Program-made: the position numbers and the translations under genes
Part shown: positions 49,693 through 60,400 of the stretch, piece by piece
Layout of the letters: every line of letters starts with the position of its first letter
Position numbering within the stretch: position 1 is the stretch's first letter
Assembly (NCBI RefSeq): GCF_020085105.1
Contig: NC_058057.1
Span: 19,891,860 to 19,955,859, forward strand
DNA length: 64,000 nucleotides
Direction: 5' to 3'
DNA from: Siniperca chuatsi
Lineage: Eukaryota; Chordata; Actinopteri; Centrarchiformes; Sinipercidae
Notes under the pieces: model-generated
What the model saw: the letters and a program-made list of their open reading frames with translations, nothing else
Told to the model about the DNA's origin: nothing
Databases searched by the model: none

Positions 49693-51908
49693 TCAGTCAG
49701 CGAGCCCAACCATCCTCCTGCTGATGTCCCACAGTTTCTTGGCTGCCTGGTCGTCTGTAGCTTTGGCCATCAGCACCTCCTCCTCACAGTTAGCGAAACA
49801 CTTCCCCGACACTCCCTCCACCTCAGGGGAGCAGGCCAGATAGAGAGGAGTCTGGGCTCCCTCCAAAGGACTCTTGAAAAAGACTAGCGAGGCGAGGTAT
49901 AACAGCGGCTTTGCCAGGAGAGGGATTTGAACATGCCTGCCTAGTCTGGTCCTCACGATGCCCGGGGTGAGAGCATTGACTGTGACTTCCGTGCCCTCCA
50001 GCTGGCGAGCCAGTTCGAGTGTAAACAGCAGGTTGGCCAACTTGCTCTGACTGTAGCAGAAGGACTTGTCGTAGTTATTTTCACTGTTCAGGTCATCAAA
50101 GTTGATGTGGCCGTACTTGTAAAGCTTAGAGGAAACCACAACGATGCGGCTGGGAGCCGAGGCCTTCAGGAGGTCCAGCAGGAGGTGAGTGAGGAGGAAG
50201 TGACCCAGGTGATTCACGCCTAGCTGCATCTCAAACCCATCCTCGGTCTTTGTGTAGGGACACTGGTAGATGCCTGCATTGTTGATTAGCACGTCAATCT
50301 TGGATTCCTCCTAAAGAGTCAGAGAAATTTTAATCATTTCAGTTTCCACAATTTCAACTCAAAAACAAAATACCTTTACATGTAAATGAAAGGAATTTTG
50401 GATTTGTCTTTGTTACATCTAAAGCCACTTTAAGTAATATACTGGATATGAATATATGTAAGTAAATAAGTAATATTTTAAATTGCTTGTGGCTTTATTT
50501 TTTTCGTCATTTGCCATCTATAGCAGACAATATATTCTGCATTTGTCTTACAATTGATTCTAGCGCTGTCTGTGTTTTGAACATATACAGGCTTAACTGA
50601 CAGTCCTTTACAATATACCTGCCTTTATTAAAGCACTAAGTAATTGCTTTAGGACCTTTCTGTTGACATCTAATAGATGCATATCTTATAGGGAACACCC
50701 TGAGACACCCAGTGGTTATGAGAGGTAAATGACAAAGAAAATAGGTCGTGCTGATGTTACTATGAGGAATATAATATTTTACCGAGCACTTTGAGCACTG
50801 TGACTTACACTATCAAAAGAGATGTAGTTATTGGCAAGAACTCTGATTGAAAAAGGTCTTGCAAGCCTGCTCCAACATGAAATAACTTTAACTGTGAGAC
50901 AAATTAAAACGAACCAAAAGTACTATAAAGGGTGCTCAAAACATTTGTATGTATGTATGTATGTATGTAACATAGATGGTAGTAGGTATAGTTTGGAATA
51001 ATATGCTATACATATTTAATGAAAAGAGCTGGACACTAACATATTTGTTGAGTGTAAAGCTGCAACAGTTGGTCACAGAAAATTAATGAACAACTATTTT
51101 GATATATCGATTAATCGTTTAGTAATTTTTCAAGCAAAAAGGCCAAATATTTGATGGTTCCAGGTTCTCAAATGTAAGAATTTGCTGCTTTTCTTTTGGG
51201 TTTTGGACTGTTGGTTGGACAAACAAGACATTTTAAGATGCTACATTGGGCTTTAGGAAATTATGGTGGGCATGTTTCTCTGTTTTCTGATGTTTTATAC
51301 ATCAAATTGATTAATCGAGTAAATAACTGGCAGAATAATCAATGATGAAAATAATCTGACTTGTACTGAATGAAGCATCTAAAGGGTGGTTGGGCTCCTT
51401 TGTGTTGGACATGACAATAGTTGGAATAAACTAGACGACAGTCATTTTACATATAAACTGCACCGTAGCTAGTAAATAAACTGTCCATTCAGCTGGAGAA
51501 TATGTGGCTAACTCTCCCGTGCCTGCTTTCCCATGTGTCATCTCAACTTACCTCGTGAATTTCCTCACAAAATTGTCGGACTGATCTGAGGGAAGCGAGG
51601 TCCAGGTGTTTGATGACCACCTCCCCCTGCTCTGGTCCGGCTTGTTTCTTGATGTCCATGGCTGCCTCCTCGGCGCTCCGCTGGTCCCGGCAGGCCATGA
51701 TGACCCGGGCATGGAGTTTGAGCAGCTCCCCGGCCAGGGCCTTCCCTATCCCGCAGTTAGCCCCAGTCACAATGACCGTCTTTCCTCGCATAGTGTCGGC
51801 GGGATACTGGAGCAGCTTCATAGCTTTCTGCCGAGGGAACAAACGGCGCATAAGGAGCAGTGCCCCACCGCCGACAAGAGCGGCTATTAGCACCGCAGTG
51901 GTGCACAT
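49693..51908 (-). CDS. rdh14: Retinol dehydrogenase 14 (complete, 2 exons)
   Basis: Read on the minus strand, exon 1 runs 51908-51552 and exon 2 runs 50310-49693. The junction is GT-AG and falls between codons, giving 324 residues against about 336 in human RDH14. This is a short-chain dehydrogenase/reductase that interconverts retinol and retinal (and other lipid aldehydes) with NADP(H), anchored in membranes by its N-terminus. Motifs: a hydrophobic N-terminal anchor (residues 5-20), cofactor glycine motif TGANCGIG (48-55), NNAG (129-132), N152 in GVNHLGHF, the catalytic serines in [10 protein letters not shown] (S179/S180), and Y205-x3-K209 in [19 protein letters not shown] and [15 protein letters not shown] are typical of RDH14. 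An in-frame ATG at 52007 would add 33 residues with no family resemblance, so the start at 51908, directly before the anchor, is preferred. The intron holds a teleost repeat and a short TATG repeat. Confidence 0.95.
51053..51375 (+). repeat. Teleost dispersed repeat, copy 3
   Basis: Lies in the rdh14 intron. It has GTTCTCAAATGTAAGAATTT, GGTTTTGGACTGTTGGTTGG, GGGCTTTAGGAAATTATGG and ATTGATTAATCGAGTAAATA, matching copies 1 and 2. Confidence 0.6.
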
Positions 51909-52009
51909 GAAAGCGGAAACCGGTGACAGATGAGCAAAGACGAGATCTCTCGGTGGCACGGTGTATTCTGTATCCCAGTTACAAAATTGCCCCGGAAATA
52001 CTCTCAACG

Positions 52010-52300
52010 CAAATTTGTCAATTTAGCAATACTATATTGTGAGTAAACATCATGATATTTGTATTTTTGCACAACTAACATATTATTTGATTAGACGAGT
52101 GAAGTGAAAGCAAACAGCTCAACTAACAAACAGTTCAACGGTCGCAAAGCAGCAATGTAGCTAATGCTAGCAAGCTAACTAAGCTAGCACCGTTAGCTAC
52201 AGAGGCTCGGGTTCTCATAATACTACTTCCGGTAACCGGAATTATATTACATGTTATACTAAATGTGGCGTTACACCTGTTGAAACACTTTCTGCTAATA
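52010..52300 (-). promoter_or_regulatory. Probable rdh14 promoter with palindromic ETS-type sites
   Basis: The 300 bp upstream of the rdh14 start hold ACTTCCGG followed after two bases by CCGGAATT (52225-52243), forming an inverted pair of ETS-core sites (GGAA). Such sites are typical of TATA-less housekeeping promoters. The first exon is richer in CpG than its surroundings. No TATA box is evident. Confidence 0.45.
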
Positions 52301-52751
52301 TAAATAATATACATTTTTATTTTTAAAGGTGTAAGCTAACGGGTTATTAAAATAGTTACCTACTAGAATACCAACTAGAAGTATTATCCCCCCCCCCAGA
52401 AATATAGTCTTTTCAAGGCCAGTCTAGTTTACCCCTTTGTAAAACATATGCATTAACCACTAGGTGGCGCTATATGAAAACAAAAGTGAGGCAGCAAGGT
52501 AATATCCATCCACCCATCCATCTATCTATTGGTGGTAGAGGAAAATGTCTCATAGCTAAGTGGGAGTACCTCCTTTGTTTGCACACAAGGCAAGTCATTA
52601 AACGTGGGTATCACCACCCTCTGATTTATGGATTCTCGGTTGCTGAATGATAAAGTCAGCAAATGTGCTCATACACACTGTATGTTGTTGTTTTTGAGCA
52701 TTTACAGAAAGGCAGATGGTTTTTGGAGTATGATCAAATGGTTTGCTAGGA

Positions 52752-53522
52752 AACACTAGAAGTGCCAGAATTCCAAACTTACTAGACTCATTGCCATTGA
52801 GTCATTTTGACCGCTAGTTTCCAAACTCTATAATCTCTAATGATAAATTACCCAAATGGAAGATTAATGCATTTATTGTGCTAGGATATCTTTTAAAAAA
52901 CAAATAACACCAAAATATAAATTTAAAAAAGTTTAATTATACATTTATCAATATTCATATTATCGCATATAGTAAACCGTAATTACTGCACACGCTATTT
53001 TCACACCAGTGTCACCGACTCCCGCTTTGCCTTCAGCCCATCGGTGATGCCCACGCTTGTGTGCACGGAGCTCAGCAAACATACATTCTTCCTCGGCTTT
53101 CCCTGGTAGATGGTGAGCGTCGCATCTACACATTTAACACCTTTTGTGCTGAACAGCTCCGCTTGCTCTCTTGCGGAGGGGGGCGACTCACGCTTAGTTT
53201 TCCCCAGGGTGCCAACCAGGCTGGTCTTCTCGGCCTGTAAGGCGGTGACCAGTTTCAGAGAAGTGAAGAAATGATCTGGTAATATTTCTTCCCTTTCCCA
53301 GGAATGGCTCCCCCAGTTTCAGCTCCACACTCTCTCCCACGAGCTGATCTTTGCTCCGCGTCTCCTCTTTTCCCAGAAACGTAAAAACCTATTGTCAATA
53401 AAAATACAAATACTTTTAGGAAAAGTCAGGTACCAGCAAGATTGGATTTTTTTATTCAACAAAGTTATTGCACATATACATTTCAAAACGGTCAAAATGA
53501 CCGTCGTGGCCGTTCTAGTATC
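52752..53522 (-). mobile_element. Decayed piggyBac-type element
   Basis: The minus strand (about 53360-52990) encodes pieces of a piggyBac-family transposase: DQLVGESVELKLGEPFLGKG, then in another frame DHFFTSLKLVTALQAEKTSL, LVGTLGKTKRESPPSA and VDATLTIYQGKPRKNVCLLS. FFTS and YQGKPRKNVC-type blocks are characteristic. Inverted termini ACTAGAAGTGCCAG (near 52758) and the reverse complement of GGCCGTTCTAGTA (near 53520) bound it, each followed by a GTCATTTTGACCG word. Frameshift and large deletions make it inactive. TTAA target copies are not evident. Confidence 0.75.
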
Positions 53523-54448
53523 AATTATACAGTATAACTCACTCAAATAACACAGACCATTCACTCTTTTCTGAATCCTTCTTAGCTTGAACACCCATGG
53601 CCAGGTGGAGTGGAGACTGTAAACCAGGACTGAGAGTGGACCCCCAGGAACACTGGCAGTGGTTGAGGTGGTTGTTACTAATAAGTGGCTAGAAATAAAT
53701 GGCCCCTCCAGCCCGTACATTGTTGCAGAGGTGACCCCAGGACCCAGTGTAACTGCCCTGCAGACTTGTTCTTGTGACAGATGGTTGAGGGTCTCTTGGC
53801 ATGAGTGTGGCATGAGTTTACACACACTCTTACCTCTTTCTATTGGCTTTGCATCAATGATCGTTCTGAGTTAGTTAATCCACTTTTGTTTGTGAAAGCA
53901 GCACAACTGTCTTCTGTTGTAGGACGTCATAATACTCCAGTACTGATACATACGTAGTAGACGTGCCTTGCATTGTCTTTGTCATATTCCAGTTTATCTC
54001 TTTTCATGCAGGGTGCTTTTCATCTACAGTCTCTCTTTTGTGAATCCATTAACGTAATTATAGACGTGGTGCAGCCCAATATGCTCCAGGCAGGATTTAT
54101 TGTGCGTATGATTCATAACTTCGTCATAGCAGCGCATTTGCTCCTGGAATAAACAGACACACATTAGCAAAGTTTTACGATCTGTCGACAAGTTACTTGA
54201 CTTCCTCTTAGCTCGCTGTGTTTCCAGTTGGGTAATACCTCCCGTTTTTTTCATTGTTTGCTTCAGTTCCTGTTACTTTAAATGCAGAGTTAGTGGGGAA
54301 ATGCGTTGCAGTGCAGTGTACAGTCTGCCATAACAGACGCAGGAAAGGCGTAATTTTAATAATTTTATCTTGCGCAGCTGAATATCACAGCTCTAAATAT
54401 ATTTTAAAAGGCGATTTTTTTTTAATCTTTGGTAATGAGATAAAAGAA
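53523..54448. other. Region upstream of the cytokine receptor, no separate gene seen
   Basis: Includes the likely promoter and 5' UTR of the receptor gene. An in-frame open stretch starts at 54254 but has no leader-like sequence, so the ATG at 54449 is preferred. No repeat recognised. Confidence 0.4.
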
Positions 54449-57400
54449 ATGTATCCATTTCCAGGCCTATTTATCCTGTTTGTAATCCCCTCCATTTGTA
54501 AAGGTAAGTAAACCTCTTATACGTGATATTTATTGTGGTAAGGTAAGCATGATGTTAAAATGCAGAATAGCTGACTTGTCAGATACAGTTTTGGGAAATG
54601 CTTGTTTTGTTCAGTTTCAACATAATTTTCACTGATTAATAAAAAGGGACCAGTATTTAAGAATGAATTTAACTGGGCCCTAAAGTCTAAGTCCAAGACT
54701 AAAAACTGTTTTTACATTTTACAATTTACATCAACTCCATTACAATCTATTCTATTTTCTATACCATTTTACCTCCCAGGTGATAATTTTACGCATTTTT
54801 GAAACAAAGTAAAAAGAGCCTTGTGAAATATCTGTAGGTCAAATGACTCTCTGGAGCACTGAAAAGCAGCACAACAACAGTCTAAAAACAGTCTAAATCT
54901 TTTAGGACCTGTTATACAAGGAAAAAAATAGCACTATTGATGACTGGAAGAAATCTTTAACAACAGATTAAATTGACTTCTTTCTGATTGTTGGAAGGTT
55001 TCGCCTGTTCTGGAGTTGGTTTGGGGGGATCAACTCCACAAGGATCAAAAAAATATAGAATTATGTATTGTAACTCTAGTTCTATGATCACACCTGGTGC
55101 CTTCAACTGGAAAATGTTTACTGGTAGCTAAATTTGCCCTTTCATTTGAATAATTTTCTTTGTTATCACCTTTAATTGCAAATGAAGGACAGGAGCAGAA
55201 AGGCTCATTTCCAAGATTCTGGCCAATGCTGCTTCACTGTGTGATAAACTTGCATTGGTTGTATAAAGCCTTGTGAATTCTGTTTTCCTGTCACATGCCT
55301 TGACATAGTTCCTTATCTATTTATGGGTAAGGGCAGCAAAAAGTGTGGGAAAAGCCATGGAGGAGAACTGTGCAAAGATTCAGGACCAGTATCAGTAGAG
55401 AAACTTGCTGCAACCCAGATGTGGAACTCCACTCTGCATGTTTCACACAAAACATATTTTGTAGTGGAATTTGGCCAAGTAACAGTTGTACAGTGAGCAT
55501 AGTGCATACCAAGCTGCAGGGTCGATCACAGACTGTTCACACTCCATTGAGATAAATAACTCGAAACACTGGTATTGGCTGTGGATGACTTAAAGTTCAA
55601 ATGTGCCCCAAGAGGACACAAGATGCTTGACCTCTGCTATTACAATGATTAGGGAGCGGACAGTTTTAAGACAGTTTGTGTGTGTTTTTAACACTGCCGT
55701 CACCTCATTGATGATGAGTCCTGTAGTTGGTGTTGTAGCTGTGCAATTCCAGCAGAGAAGGGCTCTTTATGTTCAGCTTTCAGTAGTTGTGGATCTCTAG
55801 CCCCAGTCTGTGCCTCTTATGTATTATATCATTACACTCGAGTCATAAAGCTAAGGATCAGATTTTCCGAATGGTAAATATCCAATAATTTTTGAAAAAC
55901 CCAGAAGGTCAACACACACAGCAGCTTTTTTAAAGATATTTCCAGAATCTTCAAAGGGTACTTTCACACCTAACCTGTTTGGTTCAGTTAAAACAAAAAT
56001 AGGTGACATAGCAATCCCACAGTATTAACCCCTGGAATATTGCTGTACAAGACACCTCTTTTTCCGTCCTGTATCTACCTGTTAGTCATGCGGTCAATTT
56101 GCAGTCTAATAATACTATTAATGCTTATAATCAGTTATTTCTTCGTGAGCTCTTTGTGGCACCAGAGAACATAGGCCTAAATATGCAGATAAGAAGCATT
56201 AAAGTGCAGCATGACCTGCTGTCAGTCAGAATTAGATTTTCCCACAAGTGTCCTGATGATGTGCTCTTTTGGTTAGTTTGTAAAAAGTCAGTGTGAACAT
56301 GAACTGGACCAGAACTAAAAGGCAACAATATACAATTTTTTCCATTGATCCGGACCAAATGAAGCAAACTACAGGTGTGAAAGCACCCTGACTGTTGTAA
56401 CCAACTGGATGAAAAAATATTCTGTCTGTTGCATGATAAAAGAAGATATTTAGCCTGTTTCCCTACTTGTGACTGTTTCCTAATCAAAACAAAAATTGTA
56501 GCTGGAAATAATATGTAAAAAATATCTCCTTGAGAACCAAACTTATATACTTGTCTATACTGGTGTTCCTTGCCATTATATTTTCAAACAGAATAACGCA
56601 TTTATTCTTTTCTTGTGTTGTATAAAAAGAGAAAGAAAGACATGTCATGTCTGGCTCCCTAGATAGCGAATTCAGTTGCTACTTGAAAAACAAAGAAAAA
56701 AATTTTTTATGGTGCATAAGACAGAACATTTTTCCATCCAAATGGTTATGGTTAGAAGGGTCTTTCTGGAAATATCTTACAGCTTTAAGTATCTTTAATC
56801 GACTTTCTGTGTTTCTCTAAGATCCCTGTGTATTTAAAAACAGATGCTTAGCTCTGTGACTCAAAGGGAATGACACTCCTATGTAGTGTAAGAGTTTGGA
56901 GCCTATATTTCTGTTCTGATAGAAGCTTCATAGTTTTCTAATGGGCTCCTCTTTGCTGTTGGAGCTATAATAAAGTCTCTTGCTGTGCTAACGTACTCAT
57001 AATGCAGACTGAAGTTTTTCTGTCGTTGCTTCAAGTGGAATGAATTCCACCTGCAACCGTTTGTGAATCAGCAACAGCAAGTGTTGAGTCATAAAGGTTA
57101 GTAACCAACCACTAACTACTTAAAATTAGTCTACGTGTAGATTTAGTAATTTTTTGGCCTCTATTGTTAGTGGATCTGTTTCTAATATCACAAGGGAAGA
57201 CTGGAAGAAAAGATACTGTCACAAGTGAACTGATCAGTCTAAAAAAATCAAAATTAAATCAAATGTAAGGACGCTAAAGAGGATGTTGTGTCACTTTACA
57301 GTATTTGGAAACATAGAGACACACGCCACAAAATATGCACCCTTGCCACCACCATGGATGGCTTTCTATCTTTCATTGACAGACATCTCAGCTTAGTCTG

Positions 57401-60400
57401 AATGCATGTGAGCAAGATAATACCAGTATATCACTCTGAATATTCTGTGTGCATTCCCCCTGAGACATTCTTAATAGCTGTAATATTTCACCCGTCAGGA
57501 GGAGGAGCAGTCTTGAAATCCAGTCGCTTTCAAGTCAGAGAGAGACCCAGAAATCTAGCATGATAATCACACTAAATTGCCATTTCTTTTTTTCTTTTTT
57601 TTTTTTTTTTAATTATTTTTGGGGCAATTTTGCCTATATTTGACAGTACAGGTGAAGAGATAGACAGGAAAGGTGGGAGTGAGAGAGGGGATGACATGCA
57701 GCAAAGGGCCGCGGGTTTGAATCCAACCCGGGCCGCTGCGGTAAGGACTCAGCCTTGATATATGCTCCCTAGTAAATTGCCATTTCATTACTTTTTGAAT
57801 CGCTGAACAAATCTGAGAAGTTCGATCACTACCAGATGTCCTCTATCCTGTATTACAGTAGGTAATAAAATAAACAAACTGCAAAGAATCTGATGGGTAA
57901 GGGACAGAACAGGAATGCACCAATCCAACTCTTTCTCTCCCAATACTGATTCCCATACCTCAACTCAGAGTATCTGTCAGTAGCTGGTACCGATCTGATT
58001 ATAGTGCTCTCTTTTCCCAAAATCAAAATCTGTGTACCTCAATACGTGCAACTCACTGGGATATTTTTTATGTGAGGTAACATAAAGGCCAGGGATTGCT
58101 GCGGTGCTAAAAACTGAGTAAATGAATGCAACTGATTTTGACTGAATTTTATCACATTGACAAAGAAACTGTTTATAAGGTCAGTTTGGGGCGATAACCG
58201 ATCCAGCGTTTGGGATCGGTGCATCCCTATGACAAACTATGGTGTTTTTCTAGTATTTCCTAAAATGTCCAAATATCTTAATGTAATGGTCTGTTACTTC
58301 TTTAGGAAAAATTCTATAATTTTGAAACACTGAATAACATGATCAACTCCTGCAGGCCAGCATGAGACCACCTGCAACGTTGTCCCTAAAGATCAATACA
58401 TTGAGGTGGGATCCGATACTGAGATAGTGTGCCAGACTTCATGTGTCCATGGCAAAATCTTCTGGACACTGAACAACAGACGCATAGATGAAAGCCTGTC
58501 AAACACTATCAACTCCTCACACACAGTGCTGACACTGAGGAACTTCACTCACCACAGTGCTACATTGCAATGCCACAGTGCAGCTACTAAGCAAGTCCTT
58601 GGAGGCACCACCATCAAAACGTACTGTAAGAACTATATTTGGTACTTATATTCTGCAAGTCAATATAGTTGTAGATGCCTGCAATGACATGAAATATATG
58701 ACATTTCTTACTTGTGTTTTTTCACAGCAAAACCCAGCAATATCTCATGCATCTTTCACTATGATAATCTGAAAATGAATGGAATACCGCCACTGTTTAC
58801 ATGCAACTGGGACCATCAGATTGATTCCTCATTGGATATAAACTACACTGTCCTGTAGTGGGTATCATATTTTCTTCCTTTGGTGTAAGAACTAATGCAG
58901 GAACTGTTCTTTTTGTCTTATTGATTAATGTACTTAATATAAAACATATATTTCTTTCAGTGCCAGTGTGGGAGACTCACAGACCCAGAGTGAAATCTGC
59001 AACTCAAAAGTAACAACATGCACAGTCAAAAATACATCTCCTGCAATACTCTTTGGGGATAATGCCACTGTTACTGTGAGAGCTAAAACTGCTGCTTGGG
59101 AAGTTAACTCCAAACCTGAGTATGAATTCAACACAAATCACATATGTAAGTAAATTTTGCAGGAAAAAATATATTTCTTAATGATCTCATTAAAACATTA
59201 TCCATTATAACATTCAACAACGTTTCTGCATTTTGATGTGCCGTCATAATCATATTTCCTCAGTGAAAATGTCCCCTCCGGTGTTAACGGTGACTACCTT
59301 CTCTGATCATCTATGGGTTCAGTGTAACCGGTTTCTTTCATCAGAAAACTGTCACTGTCAAGTCAAATACAGCAAGGTATGTCCCTCTTTGATCTCCTAA
59401 ATGCATGTTGGCCTTTCAAGTATTTACTGGAAGCATCTGTGAAACTGTGAAAACAAACGCAACAATTTCGATGACAGTGATCACAAATCAGAAAAAGATT
59501 ACCATAAACAACAGTTAGACCAAAGTTATGAGATGTAATCAGTCTAGATAACATATACGTAGAGTTCATAAGAGTAAACCTAAAAAAAAAAATCTACATA
59601 ACAGTTATCCCAACAGTAAAAAGTACATAGAATATGTTTTGTTAAGGTCATGAGGGATCAACGGTAGCAGATGGGAGAGATTCACATGTTGACGACATGG
59701 GAGCGTTCATGTCATTGGACGCCTCAAGACGGTTGTATGATTGCAAGGTTGTAGTAAGAAGTTAAAAGTTAAAAAGCATTGACAATATAACACTATATAC
59801 AACAAATTTGGGTTTAATTACCTTCAATGACTGACATTGGCTGACTTGAGGGAATCCTTGTTTGTTTGGTTTTCAGGGACTTTTTTTTATTATTTAGCGC
59901 CAAGTCGGATATATTGGACCTTTCAGAAAAATCTGAATTTCTCAGTTGTAATTTGGATCTTGACCTGAAGGCTGTTTACAAGTTGGAAACTCGTAATTAC
60001 AAGAAGTCCGATGACATGAGCGCTGCATTAGCAACACATTAGCATCAGACTGCTACTATAATGCTACATTAACATAATATTGGCAGAATGGGAAGAAAAG
60101 TGACAATCCTGTCTCCTAGAAATTAGGATAATACAACTAATTTGCAACAGAAAATAATTTTTTTAATGTAACCTAATGCTGGCCGAATATGACCTTTTCT
60201 ATCAACATAATGAGGAAATGTTAATTCATTTATGTGGCAAATTGCAAAAATGAGATACAATATCCGCTTGTAGTGACGACAGCATTATTAAACTTTTTTA
60301 TGGTTATGTTTAGGCACTCACATCAGTTGGTTGAAGTTAGGGGACCATCCACCTCCCTACGATTTCTGTGTGGTAGCCTACATAAATGTAAGGCTTCATT

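Larger units (their letters stand above)
54504..58355 (+). other. Cytokine receptor intron 1
   Basis: Bounded by GTAAGT and TGCAG. Contains a SINE-like copy (57590-57760) and a hAT-type element (57911-58232). Otherwise no gene or exon seen. Confidence 0.6.

Noticed and set aside
51909..52007. Upstream in-frame ATG of rdh14 (52007) as the real start
   Set aside because: It would add 33 residues before the membrane anchor that no RDH14 I know has. The ATG at 51906-51908 fits family length.
53319..53825. 168-codon minus-strand open frame
   Set aside because: It overlaps the end of the piggyBac remnant, lacks a domain and has no splice-site support.
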